A stretch of DNA of 7,555 nt from Bacteroidales bacterium (GCA_031273515.1 JAISRU010000175.1:1-7555); one strand, 5' to 3'. Numbered from the stretch's first letter, positions 1-5,215 are shown. Numbers and translations are program-made. Notes: generated by a model not told the origin, from the letters alone.

Positions 1-171
1 GAAGCTACCGATTCTGCCATAGAGGCGCTTCGGAAACAATTGGAAAAATCAATCAAAAAAGATAAGAAAAGAAAAAATGTTCCCGAGACTAAATTGCCGG
101 AAATTGTTCCGGACGAACCGGAAGATTTTTTAGAGGAATTAGAAGAAGCTGAAGATATTTTAAGTGAATAA
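1..171 (+). CDS. C-terminal tail of an unidentified protein (5' partial)
   Basis: Reading frame 1 is open from the window edge to a TAA at 169-171, giving 56 residues of an incomplete protein. The tail is very charged: a lysine-rich stretch (residues about 13-26, with SIKKDKKRKN), then a proline-containing linker, then an acidic end rich in Glu and Asp (EELEEAED). No domain or motif can be recognised, so no function is proposed. Such lysine-then-acidic tails are usually flexible extensions of larger proteins. The reading frame, the codon use and the position directly before a hairpin and promoter support a real gene end rather than a chance ORF. The body of the protein lies upstream of the window. 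Confidence 0.6.
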   Translation, partial: EATDSAIEALRKQLEKSIKKDKKRKNVPETKLPEIVPDEPEDFLEELEEAEDILSE

Positions 172-189
172 TAGAAATGGTATCTTTGC

Positions 190-223
190 AGGGAAGGAAA
201 GTACGTATTGTTTTTCCTTCCCT
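190..223 (+). terminator. Hairpin after the partial first gene, possible terminator
   Basis: An 11-bp perfect stem pairs AGGGAAGGAAA (190-200) with TTTCCTTCCCT (213-223) around a 12-nt loop. It lies 18 nt after the stop codon at 171. There is no T-tract after the stem, so it is not a textbook intrinsic terminator. On the opposite strand the A-rich arm gives no good tract either. It may end or stabilise the upstream transcript. It overlaps the -33 region of the next promoter. Confidence 0.5.
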
Positions 224-237
224 ATAAGGTATCTTTG
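207..237 (+). promoter_or_regulatory. Bacteroidota-type -33/-7 promoter for the pyrH cluster
   Basis: ATTG (207-210) is followed after 19 bp by TATCTTTG (230-237). This fits the known Bacteroidota primary sigma consensus of TTTG, 19-21 bp, TAnnTTTG, with all fixed bases of the -7 box present and one mismatch in the -33 box. Transcription would start near 243-246, leaving a pyrH leader of about 180 nt. A second exact TATCTTTG lies at 181-188, within a 10-bp direct repeat GGTATCTTTG (179-188 and 228-237), but has no recognisable -33 box. Confidence 0.65.
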
Positions 238-285
238 AAGTATCAGGGTTTAATGTCAGTTGAGATTCAGGTACTGTTTTTCAGA

Positions 286-305
286 CGGCGGACATGTGTC
301 AGCCG
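286..305 (+). other. Small hairpin in the pyrH leader
   Basis: CGGC (286-289) pairs with GCCG (302-305), and after a 1x1 mismatch GAC (291-293) pairs with GTC (298-300). The hairpin is short and its function is unknown. No T-tract follows, so it is not an attenuator of the usual form. The 9-mer TAATGTCAG also occurs twice in the leader (251-259 and 324-332). I recognise no known pyrimidine-sensing leader. Confidence 0.3.
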
Positions 306-356
306 ACAAAAACAAACCGGATATAATGTCAGGAAATACGCATAAAATAAGTCAGA

Positions 357-384
357 CAGCCAATAAAAACCAGTCAATAAAAAC
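357..384 (+). repeat. 14-bp tandem duplication in the pyrH leader
   Basis: CAGCCAATAAAAAC (357-370) is followed directly by CAGTCAATAAAAAC (371-384), with one mismatch. The pair sits 42 nt before the pyrH start in an A-rich leader that has little Shine-Dalgarno character. It may be simple replication slippage. A similar duplication with a related core precedes frr. Confidence 0.6.
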
Positions 385-425
385 AGAGAGCATAAAGAAG
401 TTTAAATACATAAAAAGGTAATTCG

Positions 426-1133
426 ATGAAATATAAAAGAATATTACTGAAAATCAGTGGAGAGTCATTGGGCGGAAAGCAGGAACAAGGCATCAGTCCC
501 GATATGCTTCGTTATTTTGTAACAGAAATAAAATCCATTTATGACATGGGCGTGCAAATCGGAATTGTTATCGGAGGCGGAAATATCTTTCGAGGATTGC
601 AAGGCGCAAGTAAGGGGTTCGACCGTATTCAAGGCGATTATATGGGCATGCTTGCCACGATTATCAACAGCATGGCTTTACAGGGAGAACTGGAAGCGGC
701 AGGGATAAAAACCGTAATCTTATCGGGTCTGGCAATAGACCCTGTTTGCGAAAAAATGAGCAGTCGCAGAGCAATTCACTATCTGGAAGCGGGTCATGTT
801 GTTCTTATGTCGGCAGGTACAGGCAATCCTTTTTTCACTACCGACAGCGGAGGCGCATTGAGAAGTACAGAAATCAAAGCGGACGTCCTGCTCAAAGGCA
901 CGCGCATCGACGGCGTCTATAACAAAGACCCTGAAAAATACAATGACGCTCTGAAATATGAAACTCTTTCTTTCGACAAAGCATACCAAGAAGAACTGCA
1001 TATTATGGATTTGACCGCCTTCACGCTTTGCAAGGAAAATAATATGCCTGTTATTGTCTTTGATATGAATATAGAAGGAAATCTGAAAAAGATTATTCAG
1101 GGTGAAAATAAAGGAACATTAATACATCCGTAA
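426..1133 (+). CDS. pyrH: UMP kinase (uridylate kinase)
   Basis: PyrH phosphorylates UMP to UDP with ATP in the cytoplasm, the step that commits UMP to UTP and CTP synthesis. The 235-residue product has the normal length and the full amino-acid kinase fold signature: Lys9 with SGES at 11-14, the glycine-rich GGGNIFRG at 50-57, GDYMGMLAT at 70-78 (Asp71 matches the UMP-binding Asp of the E. coli enzyme), GTGNPFFTTD at 131-140 for UMP recognition, and DGVYNKDP at 162-169 near the ATP site. The start at 426 gives the usual MKYKRILLKISGE N-terminus; an AAAAAGG lies 9 nt upstream. A promoter at 207-237 probably drives it. The stop is 4 nt before the next gene, indicating co-transcription with the 2TM protein and frr; pyrH-frr proximity is common in bacteria. 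Identification is secure. Confidence 0.97.
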   Translation: MKYKRILLKISGESLGGKQEQGISPDMLRYFVTEIKSIYDMGVQIGIVIGGGNIFRGLQGASKGFDRIQGDYMGMLATIINSMALQGELEAAGIKTVILSGLAIDPVCEKMSSRRAIHYLEAGHVVLMSAGTGNPFFTTDSGGALRSTEIKADVLLKGTRIDGVYNKDPEKYNDALKYETLSFDKAYQEELHIMDLTAFTLCKENNMPVIVFDMNIEGNLKKIIQGENKGTLIHP

Positions 1134-1137
1134 TGCT

Positions 1138-1503
1138 ATGAATACCATCGTAAATAACCATAATAAATCTGATCTGCAAGAAGAAACCACGCTTGTGCGT
1201 ACCGCAAAAAAAAGAGTGGGATTTAAAATCCATTTTGTACTCTATATACTGAGTTGTCTTTTGATTTGGCTGTTTTGGTTTTTTATTTTTAAAGACACCG
1301 TCGATTTACACAGTCCCGCTCTTCGCGTATGTATTTTCATTACGTTGGTGTGGCTGATATGTATCATTGCGCATTATCTGTTTGTGTACAAATGGAATAA
1401 AAACTATATCGAAAAAGAAATCGTTTTGCTCAAAAAACAAAAAGAAAAAGCAGAGAAAGAACTCGCAGACTGTAAAGAAAAACAAGAACAGGAACTTTTA
1501 TAA
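1138..1503 (+). CDS. Small 2TM-domain membrane protein
   Basis: The 121-residue product has a polar N-terminus, the stretch AKKRVGFKIHFVLY (23-36), a first membrane helix at about 33-51, a short polar link, a second helix at about 64-84, and a charged helical tail (about 88-121) rich in Lys and Glu that probably forms a coiled coil. The basic RV-x-FK-x-H start, two helices and a His near the end of helix 2 (IIAHYLF) fit the 2TM domain family common in Bacteroidota. In that phylum the domain also occurs next to LytTR or sensor proteins, but its role is not established. It starts 4 nt after pyrH and ends 56 nt before frr, so it is probably co-transcribed. No good Shine-Dalgarno is seen. The topology prediction is an inference; the cellular role is unknown. 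Confidence 0.8.
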   Translation: MNTIVNNHNKSDLQEETTLVRTAKKRVGFKIHFVLYILSCLLIWLFWFFIFKDTVDLHSPALRVCIFITLVWLICIIAHYLFVYKWNKNYIEKEIVLLKKQKEKAEKELADCKEKQEQELL

Positions 1504-1508
1504 AAGAG

Positions 1509-1549
1509 AATATCAACATAAAAACAAAAGAAAATACCAACATAAAAAC
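1509..1549 (+). repeat. 17-bp tandem duplication just before frr
   Basis: AATATCAACATAAAAAC (1509-1525) recurs as AATACCAACATAAAAAC (1533-1549), with one mismatch and a 24-nt period. It fills most of the 56-nt gap between the 2TM gene and frr and ends 10 nt before the frr start. The A-rich unit shares the CAA..TAAAAAC core with the duplication in front of pyrH. Confidence 0.6.
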
Positions 1550-1559
1550 GTGATTAGAG

Positions 1560-2123
1560 ATGACAGAAAAATGTAATTTGTGTTTATCAGACATGCAAAA
1601 GGACATGCAAAACGTACTGAATTATTTAGAGAAAGAATTGGGAAAGATACGGGCAGGCAAAGCCAATGTGAAGATGTTAGAGGGACTTAAAGCGGATTAT
1701 TACGGAACGATGACCCCCATTGAACAAATAGCCATGCTTACCACTCCCGATTCTAAACAAATTGCCATACAGCCTTGGGAAAAAAGTACAATTCCCGCTA
1801 TTGAAAAAGCTATTATGGCAGCCAATCTGGGTTTTAATCCGCAGAACAATGGCGAAATTATCCGAATAGTTATTCCGGCTTTAACCGAAGAACGACGCAA
1901 AGATCTCGTTAAGAAAGTAAAGAAAGAAACGGAACAGGCAAAAATCAACATCAGGAACATCCGTCGCAATGTAAATACGCTGGCTAAAGAACTGAAAGAC
2001 GAGGGCGTTTCGGAAGATGAAATAAAAAAGTTAGAAACCGAAATCCAGAAATGTACCGACGAGTTTATTGCGAAAACGGACAAGTATCTGGAAATTAAAG
2101 AAAAGGAAATCATGACTATTTGA
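1560..2123 (+). CDS. frr: Ribosome recycling factor
   Basis: RRF works with EF-G to split post-termination ribosomes in the cytoplasm. The 187-residue product has the family length and its landmarks in order: the helical domain I start with IRAGKAN (30-36), the beta-rich domain II from about YYGTMTPIEQIA (47-58), the GFNPQNNGEIIRI segment (91-103), LTEERRKDL (108-116), and INIRNIRRN (129-137), where Arg132 lines up with the ribosome-contacting Arg132 of E. coli RRF. The last 50 residues return to the long helix bundle. The ATG at 1560 gives the expected N-terminus. The ribosome binding site is weak (GATTAGAG directly before the ATG), as is frequent in Bacteroidota. It lies downstream of pyrH, probably on the same transcript. 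Identification is secure. Confidence 0.97.
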   Translation: MTEKCNLCLSDMQKDMQNVLNYLEKELGKIRAGKANVKMLEGLKADYYGTMTPIEQIAMLTTPDSKQIAIQPWEKSTIPAIEKAIMAANLGFNPQNNGEIIRIVIPALTEERRKDLVKKVKKETEQAKINIRNIRRNVNTLAKELKDEGVSEDEIKKLETEIQKCTDEFIAKTDKYLEIKEKEIMTI

Positions 2124-2162
2124 CAGTCGGTGGACTGAGCGTTTCATTCAAAACAGTCAGTC
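2124..2162 (+). other. Overlapping alternative hairpins after frr
   Basis: Directly after the frr stop, CAGTC (2124-2128) can pair with GACTG (2133-2137). The same GACTGA (2133-2138) can instead pair with TCAGTC (2157-2162), so the two stems exclude each other. Both are short and no T-tract follows, so this is at most weak structure in the frr-to-transferase gap. Confidence 0.25.
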
Positions 2163-2179
2163 GGTAAGAGTAAATTATA

Positions 2180-2187
2180 TAAACTTG
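2180..2187 (+). promoter_or_regulatory. Weak -7-like box before the acyltransferase gene
   Basis: TAAACTTG differs from the Bacteroidota -7 consensus TAnnTTTG at one position and lies 18 nt before the start at 2206. No TTTG is found 19-21 bp upstream, so promoter function is doubtful. The acyltransferase gene may simply be read through from frr. Confidence 0.2.
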
Positions 2188-2205
2188 TAACAAACAGATA
2201 GATTA

Positions 2206-3117
2206 ATGAGTATTACAAAATTAGATCAAATTCTTGAAGCAGTAAAAGCAAAACCGAAAAAACGATTGGTCGCAGCCTATGCCAATGATGAGCATACCAT
2301 TGAAGCTGTGTATAAAGCGATAGAAGCCAATATTGTGGAAGCTACGCTTGTGGGTGATGAACAGACCATAGAGCATGTTTGCAAACAACATGGTTTTGAC
2401 GTCAGTAAGTTCCAGATAGTGCAGCAAGCCGATGAACAAAAGGCAGGATTCTGCGCCGTTGCACTGATAAATGAAGGCAAAGGCGATATTCTGATGAAAG
2501 GTTTGCTCAGTACGGACAAATACATGCGGAGCATTTTAAACAAAGAAACAGGTTTGATGCCTGCCGGATCGAAGGCGGTTTTATCGCATGTTACGGTTCT
2601 GGAAACTCCGAACTATCCCAAACTGATACTGTGCAGCGATGTGGCTATTATTCCGGCTCCCGATTTGGCGCAAAAGATTGCCATGACCAACTATTTAATT
2701 CAAACGGCAAAAGCGCTTGGGATCAATCAACCCAAAGTGGCTATTCTGGCGGCAACAGAACAAATGTTAGTCGGCATGCAAGCCTGTACGGATGCCGCTA
2801 TTATTTCAAAAATGGCTGACAGAGGACAAATAAAAGGCGCTTATATCGACGGTCCTCTTAGTTTGGACGCCGCTTTGGATAAAGAAAGTGCGTCGATAAA
2901 GAAATTAACGGGACAAGTGGCTGGAGATGCCGACTGTTTATTGTTCCCCAATATTGAGGCAGGAAATATTTTCTACAAAAGCAATACAAAATTAGCAAAC
3001 GCCGAATTGGGAGCTATGGTAATGGGAGCTAAAGTTCCCTGTATCCTCACCTCTCGCGGAGATTCTGCCAAATCGAAAATGTATTCCATTGCTTTAGCGG
3101 CTTTAACCGCAAAATAA
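2206..3117 (+). CDS. ptb: Phosphate butyryl/acetyltransferase
   Basis: The enzyme moves an acyl group between CoA and phosphate (butyryl-CoA or a related acyl-CoA to acyl phosphate), normally feeding a kinase that makes ATP. The 303-residue protein is a single-domain PTA_PTB family member. Visible family blocks are GDILMKGLLST (93-103), LNKETGL (111-117), LSHVTVLE (126-133), KVAILAATE (177-185), SKMADRGQIKG (201-211) followed by DGPLSLD (215-221), VAGDAD (238-243) with IEAGNIFYK (250-258), and GAKVPCILTSRGDSA (274-288). The arrangement resembles phosphate butyryltransferases more than classical Pta, but substrate chain length cannot be read from sequence. The butyrate kinase gene that often follows ptb is absent; the next gene is a DHODH. 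A strong terminator at 3138-3172 ends the transcript. The symbol reflects family resemblance rather than a proven substrate. Confidence 0.88.
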   Translation: MSITKLDQILEAVKAKPKKRLVAAYANDEHTIEAVYKAIEANIVEATLVGDEQTIEHVCKQHGFDVSKFQIVQQADEQKAGFCAVALINEGKGDILMKGLLSTDKYMRSILNKETGLMPAGSKAVLSHVTVLETPNYPKLILCSDVAIIPAPDLAQKIAMTNYLIQTAKALGINQPKVAILAATEQMLVGMQACTDAAIISKMADRGQIKGAYIDGPLSLDAALDKESASIKKLTGQVAGDADCLLFPNIEAGNIFYKSNTKLANAELGAMVMGAKVPCILTSRGDSAKSKMYSIALAALTAK

Positions 3118-3137
3118 TATATGTTCTAATGCAATCT

Positions 3138-3172
3138 GAGGTTGTTCCGCTTTGGAACAGCCTCTGCTTTTT
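3138..3172 (+). terminator. Intrinsic terminator after the acyltransferase gene
   Basis: GAGGTTGTTCC (3138-3148) pairs with GGAACAGCCTC (3154-3164) in an 11-bp stem with one G-U pair and a 5-nt loop, followed by TGCTTTTT (3165-3172). It begins 20 nt after the stop codon. It separates the pyrH-frr-ptb block from the DHODH gene. Confidence 0.85.
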
Positions 3173-3205
3173 AAAGACGGAAAATGATTTATAGGAATAG
3201 AACTG

Positions 3206-3238
3206 TTTGTTTCCATTTCGACAATATATGTAAAATAT
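3206..3238 (+). promoter_or_regulatory. Possible promoter for the DHODH gene
   Basis: TTTG (3206-3209) is followed after 21 bp by TAAAATAT (3231-3238). The -33 box and spacing fit the Bacteroidota consensus but the -7 box is a poor match to TAnnTTTG. The upstream terminator makes a promoter somewhere in 3173-3263 likely. Confidence 0.3.
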
Positions 3239-3250
3239 CATAAAATACAA

Positions 3251-3261
3251 AGGAGTAGGAG
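3251..3261 (+). promoter_or_regulatory. Doubled Shine-Dalgarno before the DHODH gene
   Basis: AGGAG occurs twice (3251-3255 and 3257-3261) ahead of the ATG at 3264. The first copy has an 8-nt spacer, close to ideal; the second is only 2 nt away. This fixes the start at 3264 and contrasts with the weak sites of the other genes in the window. Confidence 0.7.
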
Positions 3262-3263
3262 TT

Positions 3264-4397
3264 ATGCGTTATTTTTTTCAATTGAGTGCGAGCGTTATTT
3301 ATCAGCGCATTGTCAAGCCGATATTATTTAAGTGCAGTCCCGATGCTGTTCACGATGCGATGGTTCGGTTTGCCGAGTTTTCGGGGAAGAATGCCCCTCT
3401 TCGGGGTTTTGTCGATTATTCTATGAAATACGACAACGCTATTTTAGCACAGAAATTAGACAGATTTGGAGGACTTGAGTTTACCAATCCTTTCGGCTTG
3501 GGCGCAGGCTTTGACAAAAACGCGCTGACGTCTGTTCCGATTGAAGGTATAGGACTTTCTTTTGCGACCTTCGGTTCGACAACCGCCCGTGAATGTCAGG
3601 GAAATGCGCGTCCATGGTTTCATCGTCTGCCGGAATATAAGTCGCTCATGGTTAATGCAGGTCTGGCTAATCGCGGCGTTGATAAAGTTTCAAAAACGGT
3701 TGAAGAGGCTTATCTTCGGACAATCGGAAAAGGCTCAAAATTCAACGTTGGACTTTCAATCGCCAGAACAAACGATGCATTTGCCGCTGACGATACCGAA
3801 GGAATAAGCGATTATGCTACCTCGTTAAGTAAAATTGCCGGTAAATGTGCATTTGTCGAGGTTAACATTTCCTGTCCCAATACTTTCAAGGGCGAACCTT
3901 TTGTCGATCCCAAGCGTTTAGACATGCTCCTAACGACGCTTGACAATGTTAAACGGGAGTCAGACTTTCCTGTTACACTGAAAATGCCGAGCGACAAAAC
4001 ATGGGATGAGTTCAAGGCACTTTTAGACGTTATAGTTAAGCATAATGTTCAGGCGGTTACGATTGCCAATCTCCGTAAAGACCGCAATGGCATGGATATA
4101 GATCCGACATGGAAGGGAAATCTATCCGGAAAACCAACTGAAAACACTGCTAATAATCTTATCAAACAGACATACAAAGAATATGGCGATAAGTTACTTA
4201 TTTTCGGTCTGGGAGGAGTGTTTAACGCTGCCGACGCATACGAAAAAATTCTGTGTGGCGCAAGTCTTGTGGAAATTGTTACGGTTTTGATGTTTAAGGG
4301 TCCTGCGATTGTTCCGCTTATGAAGCGTGATCTCGCCAAACTTTTGAAACGCGACGGCTATTCAAATATAAGCGAAGCCATAGGAAAAGGCGTTTAA
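3264..4397 (+). CDS. pyrD: Dihydroorotate dehydrogenase-type protein, class 2-like layout, divergent
   Basis: DHODH oxidises dihydroorotate to orotate in pyrimidine synthesis using FMN. The 377-residue product starts with an N-terminal segment (1-40) like the membrane-associating helices of class 2 enzymes (KPILFKCSPDAVHDA), followed by an FMN-binding barrel: NPFGLGAGFDKNA (75-87), FGSTTARECQGNARPW (103-118), NISCPNT (201-207), TLKMPSD (238-244), GNLSGKP (285-291), GLGGVFNAADAYEKI (315-329) and GASLVEI (332-338). Several points are odd. Class 2 enzymes have Ser in NISSPNT, whereas Cys204 here is the class 1 type of catalytic base. The class 2 NRMGFNN block is changed to VNAGLANRG (130-138). 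The usual Y-T/S-G after GASLVQ is replaced by VTV. A flavin dehydrogenase of this family is clear; electron acceptor and even dihydroorotate specificity are inferred. No pyrK is adjacent. Confidence 0.85.
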   Translation: MRYFFQLSASVIYQRIVKPILFKCSPDAVHDAMVRFAEFSGKNAPLRGFVDYSMKYDNAILAQKLDRFGGLEFTNPFGLGAGFDKNALTSVPIEGIGLSFATFGSTTARECQGNARPWFHRLPEYKSLMVNAGLANRGVDKVSKTVEEAYLRTIGKGSKFNVGLSIARTNDAFAADDTEGISDYATSLSKIAGKCAFVEVNISCPNTFKGEPFVDPKRLDMLLTTLDNVKRESDFPVTLKMPSDKTWDEFKALLDVIVKHNVQAVTIANLRKDRNGMDIDPTWKGNLSGKPTENTANNLIKQTYKEYGDKLLIFGLGGVFNAADAYEKILCGASLVEIVTVLMFKGPAIVPLMKRDLAKLLKRDGYSNISEAIGKGV

Positions 4398-4460
4398 CCG
4401 ATTAATCAACGATGAAAAGCACGAAATTCGACGTAGAAAATACTACATCTAACGAGGGTG

Positions 4461-4545
4461 AAAAGCCGTACTGCTTTTAGGTAAAAGCAGTACAGGTTTT
4501 GGGTAAAAGCAGTATACCTTTTGAGTAAAAGCAGTACGGCTTTTT
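4461..4545 (+). repeat. Inverted arm plus three 22-nt-spaced direct repeats, ending as a terminator
   Basis: GTAAAAGCAGTAC occurs at 4481-4493, 4503-4515 (last base T) and 4525-4537, exactly 22 nt apart, with 9-nt spacers. Upstream, the arm at 4461-4479 (AAAAGCCGTACTGCTTTTA) is the perfect reverse complement of 4526-4544, which includes the third repeat. The same arm can also form 12 to 13 bp with the first or second repeat. The outermost 19-bp stem ends in TTTTT (4541-4545), so the last unit can serve as a terminator for the DHODH transcript, whose stop is 63 nt upstream. The alternatives give several mutually exclusive folds. The repeats are too short for a CRISPR array. Confidence 0.8.
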
Positions 4546-4670
4546 GTGTGTTTGTCATTTTATTTATATTCAGTGTCTTACAGAAGGAGATATAATCATC
4601 TTGTTGTGTGTCCAAATTTATTTTGTCATGGGTGTTTCATCTGTTTATAATTTCTATTTTATTTATTATC

Positions 4671-4911
4671 ACGTCATTGCGATGAGCGAAGCGACGTGGC
4701 AATCCAGAGTATTCGTTCGTAATCTCCTTTGTACATCCTTTGTGTTTACGGATTTTCTGGATTGGCTACGCCTTCCTCCTTGCTGTTCAGCATCGTCAAA
4801 CAAGTTTGCCTCTGCGCTCACTCGCTGCGTCGGGCGCCACACTCCGCTCATTTCGACAAGCTCAATGACCGTATTGAGCGTAGCCGAAATGACCGGAGTT
4901 TACAATGACGT
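4671..4911. repeat. Palindromic mosaic repeat with 9-bp inverted ends
   Basis: The unit begins with ACGTCATTG (4671-4679) and ends with CAATGACGT (4903-4911), perfect inverted ends. Inside, ATTGC (4676-4680) pairs with GCAAT (4699-4703); AATCCAGA (4701-4708) pairs with TCTGGATT (4756-4763); and a long hairpin joins 4841-4855 to 4885-4899 (one mismatch), with an inner stem GCTCAAT (4860-4866) / ATTGAGC (4873-4879). The sequence types CATTGCG..GAGCGAAGCGA..GGCAATCC and CATTTCGACAAGCTCAATGACC are of the kind found as dispersed intergenic repeats in many bacteria. This reading rests on pattern memory, not a search. It is nested within the 584-bp composite. Confidence 0.6.
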
Positions 4912-5005
4912 AAAAATAATTGTCCTGTTTTCAGGCAGTTACAGATTTACCTTTTCTATCGTAGGAAGATTTTCTTTTGGAGAAATATACTGTTCTAATG
5001 CTGTG

Positions 5006-5022
5006 AATCCCATACGGGGATT
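5006..5022. repeat. Small hairpin inside the repeat region
   Basis: AATCCC (5006-5011) pairs with GGGATT (5017-5022) around a 5-nt loop. Its ACGGGGA (5014-5020) is also the reverse complement of TCCCCGT at 5099-5105, suggesting that the two places derive from related repeats in opposite orientation. Confidence 0.4.
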
Positions 5023-5043
5023 TGTTTCTGTGGTGTTCATGTA

Positions 5044-5128
5044 TTTCTATTGATATGAATGTCCTACGGACAATTGGGTTAATCAAAGCAGTTCTGTTTC
5101 CCCGTCAGGGGATACATATCAATAGAAA
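5044..5128. repeat. 85-nt three-armed palindromic unit
   Basis: A perfect 14-bp closing stem joins TTTCTATTGATATG (5044-5057) to CATATCAATAGAAA (5115-5128). Within it lie two further hairpins: TGTCC/GGACA (5060-5064 with 5068-5072, loop TAC) and TCCCC/GGGGA (5099-5103 with 5108-5112, loop GTCA). Together they make a three-way junction or cruciform in either strand. The outer arm overlaps the start of the right inverted arm of the 584-bp element. It resembles REP-like palindromic repeats in form; it is not a tRNA. Confidence 0.6.
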
Positions 5129-5215
5129 CACCCATAACAAAAGATAAATTCAGACATACAAGAGGATGATTATACGCAGGTCGCGGGCAGAGAGAAAGCA
5201 GAACAAAAAGACAGC

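Larger units (their letters stand above)
4591..5174. repeat. Composite 584-bp element with imperfect ~50-bp inverted ends
   Basis: The left arm 4591-4638 (starts TATAATCATC, ends GGGTGTTTC) and the right arm 5125-5174 (starts GAAACACCC, ends GATGATTATA) are inverted copies. Aligned by hand they match at 42 of 48 positions with one 2-nt gap. The space between is non-coding and holds further palindromic repeats. No transposase is present and I see no convincing target-site duplication outside the arms. It could be a decayed non-autonomous mobile element (MITE-like), or two inverted copies of one dispersed repeat. The 169-residue ORF at 4544-5053 across it is an artefact of repeat sequence. Confidence 0.6.

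Noticed and set aside
1367..1576. 69-residue forward ORF bridging the 2TM gene and frr
   Set aside because: It overlaps the end of the 2TM gene and the start of frr out of frame, and is lysine/asparagine-rich from A-rich DNA.
1700..2113. 137-residue reverse ORF opposite frr
   Set aside because: It is the complement of a conserved, certain gene and shows the serine- and phenylalanine-rich composition of a shadow frame.
4481..4537. CRISPR-like array (three repeats, two spacers)
   Set aside because: Repeats of 13 nt and spacers of 9 nt are far below CRISPR sizes, the spacers resemble each other, and no cas gene is present.
4669..4851. 60-residue reverse ORF in the same region
   Set aside because: It lies wholly inside the palindromic mosaic, whose two strands resemble each other; there is no start signal.
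4544..5053. 169-residue forward ORF across the repeat region
   Set aside because: It runs through palindromic repeats, has no ribosome binding site, and its protein shows no domain; the composition reflects repeat DNA read as codons.
5044..5128. tRNA-like gene
   Set aside because: The length and cloverleaf-like shape fit loosely, but there is no 7-bp acceptor stem with a TTCGA arm and no recognisable anticodon loop.
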